DNA from: a bacterium | GTDB lineage: Bacteria; Verrucomicrobiota; Verrucomicrobiae; Opitutales; Opitutaceae | Reading direction: 5' to 3' | NCBI GenBank assembly: GCA_021780625.1 | Contig: JAJXYI010000110.1 | Location: forward strand, 1 to 19,117 | Length of the DNA: 19,117 nt | In this document: positions 7,401-14,120 of the stretch, piece by piece | Position numbering within the stretch: the stretch's first letter is position 1 | Layout: every line of letters begins with the position of its first letter | Translations under genes and position numbers: made by a program | Notes under the pieces: model-generated | Database searches by the model: none | Told to the model about the DNA's origin: nothing | Seen by the model: the letters and a program-made list of their open reading frames with translations, nothing else

Positions 7401-7644
7401 CCTCTTCCACCAGACGCCCATCCACGCCAGGCGCGTGGCGCAGCCACGATCGCAGGGCGCCCTTGATCGCTTTGCCGGGGAGGTAAGCGTGGCCCTCGTG
7501 GTCGGTGACGACAGCGTTGGCTTCAAACTTGGTAATGGTCCCATCCGATTCGCGCCGCTCTTTCGTGACCGTCCCACCACTGCCAATATGAAGGAGGGCG
7601 CTCGTCGTGATCTCGGCCTCGAAGCTCCAGCGGTTCTCAAACAT
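4438..7644 (-). CDS. Triple RAMP (Cas7-Cas7-Cas7) fusion protein of a type III effector
   Basis: 1068 residues. Domain 1 (~1-260) is Csm3-like: LLHIGSGG, then AYLPGKAIKGALRSWLR at 53-69. Domain 2 (~285-495) has LLLPADSFRGAFRS (330-343), a four-cysteine probable zinc site (C357, C365, C379, C382) leading into the CPTCRLFG signature, and IEGDITFGFGAAKGYG at 467-482. A proline/alanine-rich linker (~535-575) joins domain 3 (~577-925). That domain opens NPYHFIP and has AIPASTLKGLVAS, like the RAMP family whose members start NPYNFVP. Cas7 subunits form the backbone along the crRNA and cut target RNA at 6-nt steps. D319, spaced like the Csm3 catalytic Asp ahead of the P-x-S-x-KG loop, is present in domain 2. 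Domain 1 has E41/A42 there. The ATG has an AAGGGAG ribosome site and overlaps the previous gene by 8 nt. Three Cas7 domains on one chain is unusual. Confidence 0.9.
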   Translation of the reverse strand: MFENRWSFEAEITTSALLHIGSGGTVTKERRESDGTITKFEANAVVTDHEGHAYLPGKAIKGALRSWLRHAPGVDGRLVEEVFGSEDARSQGFVGGKAEFCDAFAVKNPGGTVKLSKVGAELQSPYPNNKPPLHWDAGRLTITSAHTAIARTTKTVRDEKLYHEEFVPPGVTFKLVVTAQNLADDEAAFLLFALQGFGHPTFPVRLGAGEQNLRGAFSLDSSQIKISRLVPADLKEWFAKRSLPVGKQGWHVTGGGYDGLPSLQEDERRALQRRANEMLPTICPPNRLVIRLRLTFDPAFMVHDPTRGQANTGDDTVSDHRALLDAAGDLLLPADSFRGAFRSQAERILRTLGAHACDPQGPDACKAIHAKGEEETKLCPTCRLFGAAGWASTLQISDFTAVEGHRGQPKRQDFVAIDRFTGGVSGGKKFDAEPFWNPVLEGSITLELDRSEPWALGLIALTLRDLIEGDITFGFGAAKGYGACTACIIGATAPAQLDSGSHWEELKKWVGQPRDSGPWGGLDPEPCAGLLRTAIPRFERARETAPLARPAATTAEPTPSPTVAVSPAKGPTGTEFLNPYHFIPAKGTNGRHGDVDAAQFGNGIRPSIGHVTHDRYVASTHSGRVLCALTTLGPIVVGASQTGDDGTAKHVQPFEIEGQPAIPASTLKGLVASLAEAASNSALRVLKNTRLSLSIDRQRRPKGSVHGHFSKISPELLPFSRQRLTVSIAEQLFGFVEEVAEETWEGEAHEDLGVKALAGRVRFGFARLAAHQESPFLLEGDNEALLQILSSPRPPSPALYFGPEYISKKGLDANRETHIPLGRKVYLHRNLATEGNACWCVARPDSVPPDRLKQHLWVRPLRKDLCFLFHVDFDNLSELELGLLLFALRPTKEFRHKLGLGKPLGLGTVRLDPFALLPVARQTRYESWPVCSPRYENATVLGDLKIGPKDVAARYATEVAALPIGDDGRFAAAGSSMTTLQRGFLNVLDPDIRRAIELVGNPANSTAPVHYPKIEGQDGDERLYEWSVENERQSPPSGHQHLKPLDRNAKSLPTLHRISKPPGGHGRR

Positions 7645-9466
7645 CGGCGGACTCCCTTCGCGGCTCGACGCTCCAGTCCCAGTGAGGGCTGAGGTTCACG
7701 GCAATCTCGCCGTAGCCGTTTTCGGGGAGGAAGGGGTTCTCGCGCCAGCCATCGCCGTAACGATCCTTGACCCATGTGGGCAGCGGCAGGCCGTAGTTGC
7801 GCCAAACCTTGACCCTTTCCGTCGCTTGTGCCTCGCGGCCAGCGATCGGCTTCAGTACAAACACACTCCCGGCTTCGGTGAGGAAGAACGGGTTGTAAGA
7901 CCCTCTTGCCTTAAACCGCTGCCCGAGGTAGCCCCCCTTCAGCGACTGCCGGGCGAAGAACTGGACCAGGTCAAGTGCAGCTGATCCCGACGCTTCGCTC
8001 GAAAGACCGGCCCAAACCCCCTTGTAGAGATCGAACAGCGATGCGGCGGGGTCGGCAGCGTCTTGCGGATCGCACAGCAGTGCTGGGGTTTGCAGCGTGA
8101 GGACGAAGAGGCCGTCCCTCGCCGCGACCTCCGCCGCATAGCCTGTCTTCACGGCCACCTCCCCGGTCCGGGCCTTGGTCTTGCCAAGCCCGTGGAGGCC
8201 GAGCGCCAGCAGCGTCTTCAGACAGCCCCATACCTGAGGCCGACTGCTCGCGCTGACCCTCGAGAGGTCCAGCGATCCGCGCCAGGTGACTTCTTCTCTT
8301 GGCGCAATGGACTCGTAGGCGAAGAGTTGTTCATCCTTGGCGCGGCGTTTCTCCGGGTCGTGCTCGTGCCGAACGCGCAGGTCGCGTTGGAGCTTGGGCC
8401 ACCCGAAAGCGGTCATGACGGCCGAACTGTCTTTCCAGTCGATGCGAAAGGCAGGAGCCGACAGCGTGCCGTCCGAATCATTCTGGAGCGGAGGTTCGTC
8501 TTCGAGAGCCACGTCGCGGGCCTCGCCCTCGCCAAACTTGACGAGGGACAGGGGCGGGAGGTTTGGTCGGCTGTTGGACGATGGGAAGGCGTGGGTGAAA
8601 CGGATCTCGTGGAAATGGTTTCCCAGGGCGTCCCACGGTTGAGGGAGACTTCCGTCGACCGTGGAGCCGTCGCATCCCAACATCTCCATCAGCATGGAGC
8701 CTAGTGTGCCCTTCAGCGCCCCTCCCGGGATGATCTCGGAACCTTCGAAGAGGTACTGGGTGAGGCGCTTCTGGGCGATGCAGAACGGCTCCAGAAGTTG
8801 GAAGCCGAAGTCCATGACCTCAGCGGGGGGCGGTATCGCCTCTGGGTGCTCGGGGATGTCCACGACGCGGGAACCGCTCTTGTCCAAGCCGGCACCGAGG
8901 AATTGGCCGAATCCCACGGTCCGGTCGGCGCCGAGGCTCGTCAGCCAGGAGAAGAGAACCGCGAGATCCGCCATCAAAGAATCGATCTCGGTGTCGTCCT
9001 GTGCGAAGAACCAGCAGACGCCTGCGAACTCGGCGCGGCCGCCTGCTTCGAAGGGTTTCTCCATGACCTGGATGGCGCCCTCTTGGCCGGCCTTTCGCAG
9101 TGGGTCCATCTTGATACCGGTGGATGTCTTCTTCGCTCTTGCTGGCGGCGCCGACTCGACAGGCTGCGCGGCCCGGACGTGGACGAAGTCGGTGAAGTGG
9201 AGGCGACCGCGGTCGGGGTCCCACACGCCTTCGCCGGCTTGGGTGCCGAAACGACTCTCGATGCGGCCCGCAAATGAGATCCCAGCCCCGCAAAGTTCAG
9301 TCCACGCTTCCCTGAGTTTCCCCTTGACCAGGGAAAACGGGATGTACAGCTCGTCCCTGTGATTGCGGGCGAAGGGGGAATCGATACCCGGATCCCCGGC
9401 CGTCGAGGCTCCTGTAAGGATGGGCCCCTGTACGTTCAGAATGATCTTGATCTCGGCAAGTTTCAT
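7637..9466 (-). CDS. Cas7-Csx10 (Cas5) fusion protein of a type III effector
   Basis: 609 residues from the ATG that overlaps the cas10 stop as ATGA (9463-9466); the frame stays open for 34 codons upstream, but MKLAEIKI is the family-like start. Residues 1-235 are a Csm3/Cas7 domain: GPILTGA, then GIDSPFARN with D29 at the position of the Csm3 RNA-cleaving aspartate, then YIPFSLVKGKLREAW and GADRTVGFGQF (179-189). Residues ~240-609 look like Csx10, the Cas5-type subunit of III-D systems. They contain EIIPGGALKGTL at 243-254, a G-rich GLGKTKARTG loop, and a C-terminal SLKGGYLGQRF...GSVFVL...PENGYGEIAVNL. Cas5 caps the crRNA 5' handle and contacts Cas10. Cas7-Cas5 fusion occurs in fused III-D variants. 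I see no Cas11-like helical domain in it. Confidence 0.85.
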   Translation of the reverse strand: MKLAEIKIILNVQGPILTGASTAGDPGIDSPFARNHRDELYIPFSLVKGKLREAWTELCGAGISFAGRIESRFGTQAGEGVWDPDRGRLHFTDFVHVRAAQPVESAPPARAKKTSTGIKMDPLRKAGQEGAIQVMEKPFEAGGRAEFAGVCWFFAQDDTEIDSLMADLAVLFSWLTSLGADRTVGFGQFLGAGLDKSGSRVVDIPEHPEAIPPPAEVMDFGFQLLEPFCIAQKRLTQYLFEGSEIIPGGALKGTLGSMLMEMLGCDGSTVDGSLPQPWDALGNHFHEIRFTHAFPSSNSRPNLPPLSLVKFGEGEARDVALEDEPPLQNDSDGTLSAPAFRIDWKDSSAVMTAFGWPKLQRDLRVRHEHDPEKRRAKDEQLFAYESIAPREEVTWRGSLDLSRVSASSRPQVWGCLKTLLALGLHGLGKTKARTGEVAVKTGYAAEVAARDGLFVLTLQTPALLCDPQDAADPAASLFDLYKGVWAGLSSEASGSAALDLVQFFARQSLKGGYLGQRFKARGSYNPFFLTEAGSVFVLKPIAGREAQATERVKVWRNYGLPLPTWVKDRYGDGWRENPFLPENGYGEIAVNLSPHWDWSVEPRRESADV

Positions 9467-10944
9467 GACGCCACCCCACTTCCGGCGGAGTAGTTTCCAA
9501 GTGTCGGGATGTAGTCCCACAGCTCGCGCACGTGGTACCAGAAGACTTCGTCGGCTTGCCCGAGGCACGCCCGGAGGGCGGGCAGATCGCTATTGAGCGG
9601 GTGGGCACTCCGATCGATCTCCTCGAAGATCTCCTTCGCGTCTTTCCCTTGCTCGTGCGCCGCCTGCGCGGCGCGGTAGACCTTCTTGCGGGGGACGACC
9701 TCCTTCAGCTTCGGGAACACGGCCGGTACCTGCGCCATGGCATCGGCTCGGAGGATGAGCTCCTTGTCGTGGCCGGGGATGAGGGCCTTGCGGAACCCGC
9801 CCAGATCTTTAGCCGTGAAATCGAACGATTCGAGCACCTGGAAAGCGATGAGATTCTCTTTCCTGCTCGTGTCCTTGGCCGCCTCACACAAACCGTGGAC
9901 GAGGTCGATCATCCTGTGGATGGGCGCAGTGTGGTGACAGAACACGACGCCCGCTGCGTGGGTTACCGGTTGCACGCCGATGGTCCAGGAGCTGGCGTGG
10001 TCAAAGAAGTGCTGCAAAGTCTCCCAGGCCTTCCAGGCGGGAACCACCCAGAGGATCTCGTCCCCGCCCCATAGGAGCGTCTCGATGCGGTAGGCGTTGC
10101 CGTTTCGCCAACCAGAATCCCCGGCCATCTTCTGAAGAAGAGCGGCCAACATCTTGCGCCGCTCTCCCAGGAGGCTGTCGGATTCAGCGCGGTAGGCGTC
10201 CCACGGGTCCCTGCCGGCCGCTGCAGCGACGGCCTGGTTGTACTTCTGGCCGAAGCCGTTGCCGTCGACGTAAATAAGCGCCATCTTGTGACTGAGATTC
10301 TTGGCGGCCGAGCTTTCCGTCAGATCGTCGAGGTCCGAGACGAAGGAGACAGCATCGCCAATAGGGTGAGCTGAGCTCTCCGTCTCGTGCTTGTAGAAGT
10401 CATGCTTTTCACGCTTGCCGTATTGCCGCCTCTCAAATACGGCTTCGCTCACCGGCCTCTTCTCGCCGCCTTTCCAGTCGTCTTTTACCGCCGGTCTCAC
10501 CATGTCGAAGCTGCAGGGGCCTTTGCTCGTCGAGGAATTCCAAGCCGGAACCATCAGGCTGAGGCTCTGCATTTGGTCCCAACGAAGCCTGGCCAGGAGA
10601 TGCTGACGATCTTCCGCAAACGCCTGCGCCGAAACGCCAGACACAGGCCCGCACGCGACGCCGAAGGTTGCGTGGCTAGCGATCTTCGTGGCGGCCGCGC
10701 GAGCGATCTTCTCGGCACTTCTTGCTGCGGTCTCATCCGCCAGCTCCAACCGGTAGAGGCCCACCGATGCCGCCTCCTGGATGATCGTCACCTTCCCGGG
10801 GAACTTGCTCGTGAGTTCCTTTCCAACTGCGCCGATTGCGTGGAGAAGCTGGAAGCTTGCCCCCCGGCGCGTGGAGAGATCGTCCGTGTCAAGGATGAAG
10901 TCGTCGAAGTTCTGGGCCTCGATTTGAAGGTAGTACCACGCCAT
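9463..10944 (-). CDS. cas10: Cas10, compact HD-less form with GGDE palm motif
   Basis: 493 residues. The ATG follows the upstream TGA by one base and has an AGGGGG ribosome site; a 13-codon upstream extension is open but overlaps corA. The protein begins directly with a palm-like domain (AWYYLQIEAQNFDDFI, RRGASFQLLHAIG), so the N-terminal HD nuclease of most Cas10 proteins is absent. The second palm has MALIYVDGNGFGQKY (D227, first metal ligand), then TLLWGGDEILWVVPAW at 289-304, the GGDD loop in the form GGDE. It is followed by THAAGVVFCHHTAPIHRM, which matches the conserved S-A-G-x-x-x-x-H-H-x-x-P-I segment. Cas10 is the large subunit that is switched on by target RNA and makes nucleotide messengers. 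With no HD domain, signalling is its only likely enzymatic output, provided GGDE is active. No zinc-finger cysteines are evident. Confidence 0.88.
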   Translation of the reverse strand: MAWYYLQIEAQNFDDFILDTDDLSTRRGASFQLLHAIGAVGKELTSKFPGKVTIIQEAASVGLYRLELADETAARSAEKIARAAATKIASHATFGVACGPVSGVSAQAFAEDRQHLLARLRWDQMQSLSLMVPAWNSSTSKGPCSFDMVRPAVKDDWKGGEKRPVSEAVFERRQYGKREKHDFYKHETESSAHPIGDAVSFVSDLDDLTESSAAKNLSHKMALIYVDGNGFGQKYNQAVAAAAGRDPWDAYRAESDSLLGERRKMLAALLQKMAGDSGWRNGNAYRIETLLWGGDEILWVVPAWKAWETLQHFFDHASSWTIGVQPVTHAAGVVFCHHTAPIHRMIDLVHGLCEAAKDTSRKENLIAFQVLESFDFTAKDLGGFRKALIPGHDKELILRADAMAQVPAVFPKLKEVVPRKKVYRAAQAAHEQGKDAKEIFEEIDRSAHPLNSDLPALRACLGQADEVFWYHVRELWDYIPTLGNYSAGSGVAS

Positions 10945-10945
10945 A

Positions 10946-12757
10946 TCAGCCCCCCTGCTTCTTGCGCGCCGCCGCGGCCGCAAAGAACCTCCCTGCCAGG
11001 ACGGACGTCACCCCCACCCCCAGCAACAGCGGCAGGATTAGCTGCAACGCGAGGTGCCCACCATGGCCCATGAACGTGCCAAACATATCGTTGGAACCCA
11101 GGATTTGCGCCAGCAATGCAGCTATCGCGATCCCAAGACCGAAGACCGTCAATGTGTTGATGGCGTTCTGGGTTGCGTCGGCCCCGGTCTGCGCATTCTT
11201 CTCGGCGATCAGTTCCGCCAGCTCGTGGGTCGACTCGATTTCCGCCTTGACCTCTGCGAATATCTGATCAATATCCATCCAATGCCTCAACTTCTCGTAG
11301 ATCTCGATGGCCTGCTGCTGTGTGGAAAGCAGGGGAAACTGGTAGAGGTTGACGAACGCCGCGAACTCACCCCGAAACGCCCGAAAGTGCTCCTCCCAGG
11401 CCGTGCCGACACCCGCTGCCAAGCGGGCCTGCGTATCCCAGCTGATGCGTTGACTGGCGCGAAAGAGGCAGGTCCGCACGTAGAGGAGGAGAAGGCCCAT
11501 GTCAAGGTACATCCGTTCGAAATGGGCCGGCACCCACGATTCCAGACAACCCATGACCGCCACCGAAAAGTTGTTGAACCCATAGACCGTTGGCGTTGAC
11601 CCCGACGCCCACCGCATGAAGCTGCGTTCCTGGACCCAGTTCAGCCGAAACCCGTCCACAGGGACCGGGGCGCTATCAACGTCGAGGAGGGCATGCCAAA
11701 TCTCCGTCAATGGGTCGGTGCAGGTCGTTCGCGCGGTCGCTTGCTCAAGCAGCCCTTCGAAGCGCGCACAGTGGCCCTCGGCTTGGCTCAGCCTGGCGCA
11801 CGTCCACACGAAGGCTCGGTTATCCGGATAGACGTCCCAGGTTGGGACCGCATAGCCCTTCGGCGAAGCACCGGAGACCGCCGAATTCAGGAGTTCCTCC
11901 GCTGTCGAAATGGCTTGTCCTTCGGCGGTTGCCATCGCCGCCGAGCGGGCGCCTTCCAGCCATTCCTGCGGAAAGAGCCGAAACGACGTTCCGTCCATCA
12001 GCCGGGCAGGGCAGCAGAGGAGGCTCTCCCACATTGCCCAGTACGACATGCAGAGGTGTTCGTCCTCGGTGGGCCCCGGTAGACCGATGATCTCCTCGTG
12101 GCGCTTGAACGCGACATCGGGGTGTTTGTAAAAGGGAAGTTTGTAGTAGCGGAATATCTCATTGAGCCTGAGCAAGTCACTGGTCGTTGGAGTTGTGGCC
12201 TCAGAAAAACCAACCTTAATGAGCAGGAGGCCATTCTTGGCGAAAGGCGACGCACCCTGGGAACATTTGTCCGCATGAAGATCCCATTCAAAGAGAACCA
12301 GCCGGCTCCACTCAATGCCTAGGGCGATGGTGCTGCCGTCGTGCCGAACAAGACTCAGGTCGTTCGCAAAGATCTTCTTGATGCCAGCCAGCTGGAACCA
12401 CCTGGCGCGTTTGAAGAGGACGAGGTTTGTCTCCGGCATGAAGTACTGTAGTCGCCACGCGAGTCCGAGCGGGTCCGCCTCTTCTGGTTGCAACCGTTCC
12501 GGTGAGGCATCGCCAGCCGAGGCGCCTGGCCTGCGCTGCACCTCAGAATCCGGGCTGGGCACCTCCTCGCGGTCTTGAGCGCCAATACCGCCGAGGGGTC
12601 CGGCCCAGGACAGTTCTGTCCAGATCGCGTCAGCCGCCGAGCCTTGGCTTTTGAGGACTTCGGTGCTGTAGGCAAAAGGAAGGAGAAAAACCGTGTAGCT
12701 GTTAGCCCGATCAAGAGGTGCCTGGGCCAGCGGTTGGTCGGATCGTCCGGGCGTCAT
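10946..12757 (-). CDS. CorA-like two-TM membrane protein, probable type III CRISPR effector
   Basis: 603 residues with a strong ribosome site. The long cytoplasmic part includes SYTVFLLPFAYSTEVL near 21-36 and a helical region before the membrane (MDIDQIFAEVKAEIEST, then ELIAEKN). The C-terminus holds two hydrophobic helices (~533-553 and ~568-589) preceded by INTLTVF and ends in a basic tail (ARKKQGG). The layout, a long stalk helix and then two C-terminal TM helices with both ends in the cytoplasm, is that of CorA channels. The GMN loop after TM1 appears here as ILGSND. CorA-family proteins recur in type III loci as membrane effectors gated by Cas10 products; in the characterised Bacteroides case the signal is SAM-AMP. 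It ends one base before cas10, so the pair is co-translated. Sequence similarity outside the C-terminus is not obvious to me. Confidence 0.72.
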   Translation of the reverse strand: MTPGRSDQPLAQAPLDRANSYTVFLLPFAYSTEVLKSQGSAADAIWTELSWAGPLGGIGAQDREEVPSPDSEVQRRPGASAGDASPERLQPEEADPLGLAWRLQYFMPETNLVLFKRARWFQLAGIKKIFANDLSLVRHDGSTIALGIEWSRLVLFEWDLHADKCSQGASPFAKNGLLLIKVGFSEATTPTTSDLLRLNEIFRYYKLPFYKHPDVAFKRHEEIIGLPGPTEDEHLCMSYWAMWESLLCCPARLMDGTSFRLFPQEWLEGARSAAMATAEGQAISTAEELLNSAVSGASPKGYAVPTWDVYPDNRAFVWTCARLSQAEGHCARFEGLLEQATARTTCTDPLTEIWHALLDVDSAPVPVDGFRLNWVQERSFMRWASGSTPTVYGFNNFSVAVMGCLESWVPAHFERMYLDMGLLLLYVRTCLFRASQRISWDTQARLAAGVGTAWEEHFRAFRGEFAAFVNLYQFPLLSTQQQAIEIYEKLRHWMDIDQIFAEVKAEIESTHELAELIAEKNAQTGADATQNAINTLTVFGLGIAIAALLAQILGSNDMFGTFMGHGGHLALQLILPLLLGVGVTSVLAGRFFAAAAARKKQGG

Positions 12758-12932
12758 GGGTGCTCCTCCTTCAGAGAGCCAAGGTCGCCACGCATCGATC
12801 GGCTGTCACGACACCGGGCGGGACCAGATCGCGCCGCCTTGCCGCTGCGAGGTGTACGAGCTGCATACCAGCCATCCATATCAACGCTCCACATCTTCCT
12901 TCCGCGCCGGCGAACCATGGGCGAGGCCTCAC
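12758..12932. other. Intergenic gap between the tubulin-like module and the CRISPR effector operon
   Basis: This is the largest non-coding gap inside the gene block. It carries the ribosome site of the CorA-like gene and a 46-codon open frame (12894-12754, minus) that ends in an ATGA overlap with it. That frame has a poor composition (many Arg, Gly and Ser) and no recognisable motif. No terminator with a T tract follows the transglutaminase-like stop. It is the most likely place for the CRISPR operon promoter. Confidence 0.5.
12763..12771 (-). promoter_or_regulatory. Strong Shine-Dalgarno for the CRISPR effector operon
   Basis: On the minus strand AAGGAGGAG lies five bases before the ATG at 12757. 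It is the strongest ribosome site in the window and fixes the start of the CorA-like gene. It also suggests a fresh operon start here, in contrast to the overlapping downstream genes. The 175-bp region 12758-12932 must hold any promoter, but I found no convincing -35/-10 pair in it. Confidence 0.85.
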
Positions 12933-14120
12933 CTACAACATCATCGGTGGAGCCGGCTTGATCGGGAATGCCTGGAAGTTCTTCGCACCCTCGGGGAGTG
13001 GCATGCCGAGCCAGAAATTCACCGGTGCGGCACCCCCGGCCTCGCTCTCGGGAGGCGTGACCTCGCAGTAGAACATGTCGGCCTCCAGATCGTGAACGTG
13101 GAACGAGACGCCCTCGACCGGCACCGGGGCCTCGACGGCCAGCGCGACGTGGCCGGTGCCGTCCACATCCATGTACAGCAGCGCCGCGCGGTGACCCAGG
13201 CGACTGAGGATCGCGCCACACAAAATGGCGTGATCCTCGCAGTCGCCCCGCTTGTCGACCAGCGTCTCGACTGGAAACTTGGGGTACTCGCGGTGGTACT
13301 CCGCCTCGTCGTCGGCATAAAGAAGCGACAGCGTGAACGCCATCGCGAGGTGGATCTCGGCGAGGACGTCGAAGTCGCGCTTGGCGATGATCGCGCGCAG
13401 CCGGGCCGCGGCCTGGCCCACGATCTCGTCGCTGACCTCGGCGTTGGCGAACTGGACAAAGTCGGCCGGCGTCTTGACGTCATGGGAAAGCTGCTTGAAA
13501 TCATCATAGATCGGCCTTGGGATGCCGAGCGCCATGTGAAGCGCGTGCTGGGTCGCGTCCTTATGCCACGGCTCCTCGGCGAACGTCCAGTCATACACGC
13601 GAGTGAACGTCGCCCCCGAGTCGGCGTCTTCGCCGCGCGCATCGCCGTCAGGCCCCGTTTCAGGGAGCTCGGTCTGCGGCTCCGGCAGCGGGGTCGGATG
13701 GGACCCCGGCGCAGGGCCGTGCTCGCGCCCGCCCGACAGGCCCACGGCCACCAACGTGGCAGCGGCCGCCAACGGAACACTGAGGCAGTGGAGCAAGGCC
13801 GCTGCGATGACCCACGCGACGGTCAGCACCAGCGCCGGCACGAAGATCGCATCGCCGCCGTGGAAGCGCAGCAGGTCATCCTCAGGATCAGCCTTGGCTC
13901 GCAGCTTGCTCACGACTGAGCCGGCGAGCCACGCCGTGCCCGCGAACGCCAAACTGACCACGAGGCTGGCGAACACCAACCGCAGCGGCGTGGCCAGGAG
14001 CGAGGCGGGGAGCTTCGCCGAAGGCCAGAACGCCAACACCAGGGTCGCGGCCGCACGCCGCAGGGGGGCGATGAGGACCACCGGGAGCCACAGCAAGGCG
14101 GCGAGGAGTCGGCCGGTCAC
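12933..14120 (-). CDS. Membrane-anchored transglutaminase-like (papain-fold) protein
   Basis: 395 residues from a GTG that overlaps the previous stop as GTGA (14117-14120), with GGAG six bases before it; a 16-codon longer frame exists but is less likely. Hydrophobic segments at about 4-20, 45-70, 91-112 and 113-130 anchor it in the membrane, followed by a Pro/Gly/Glu-rich linker (~130-170). The soluble domain has the transglutaminase-like signature: KRGDCEDHAILCGAILSRLGH with the nucleophile C294, GTGHVALAVE with H324, and a downstream acidic residue in HVHDLEAD as a likely third member. Such domains are cysteine peptidases or amide-bond hydrolases; the substrate is unknown. It is the last gene of the three-gene module with the tubulin-like protein. 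The domain side (cytoplasmic or outside) cannot be fixed from the sequence alone. Confidence 0.82.
   Translation of the reverse strand: MTGRLLAALLWLPVVLIAPLRRAAATLVLAFWPSAKLPASLLATPLRLVFASLVVSLAFAGTAWLAGSVVSKLRAKADPEDDLLRFHGGDAIFVPALVLTVAWVIAAALLHCLSVPLAAAATLVAVGLSGGREHGPAPGSHPTPLPEPQTELPETGPDGDARGEDADSGATFTRVYDWTFAEEPWHKDATQHALHMALGIPRPIYDDFKQLSHDVKTPADFVQFANAEVSDEIVGQAAARLRAIIAKRDFDVLAEIHLAMAFTLSLLYADDEAEYHREYPKFPVETLVDKRGDCEDHAILCGAILSRLGHRAALLYMDVDGTGHVALAVEAPVPVEGVSFHVHDLEADMFYCEVTPPESEAGGAAPVNFWLGMPLPEGAKNFQAFPIKPAPPMML

Noticed and set aside
4438..7644. Type III-E gRAMP (Cas7-11) single-chain effector
   Set aside because: Only three RAMP domains, no Cas11 insertion seen, and Cas10 and a Csx10-like protein are present in the same operon.
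12754..12894. 46-codon minus-strand open frame ending in an ATGA overlap with the CorA-like start
   Set aside because: The overlap style is suggestive, but the peptide is Arg/Gly/Ser rich, the ribosome site is poorly spaced, and the CorA-like gene has its own strong site. Not called a gene.
12756..13919. 387-codon plus-strand open frame opposite the transglutaminase-like gene
   Set aside because: Antisense of a gene with a clear catalytic signature and membrane segments; composition is Arg/Gly/Val rich as expected of GC-rich shadows.
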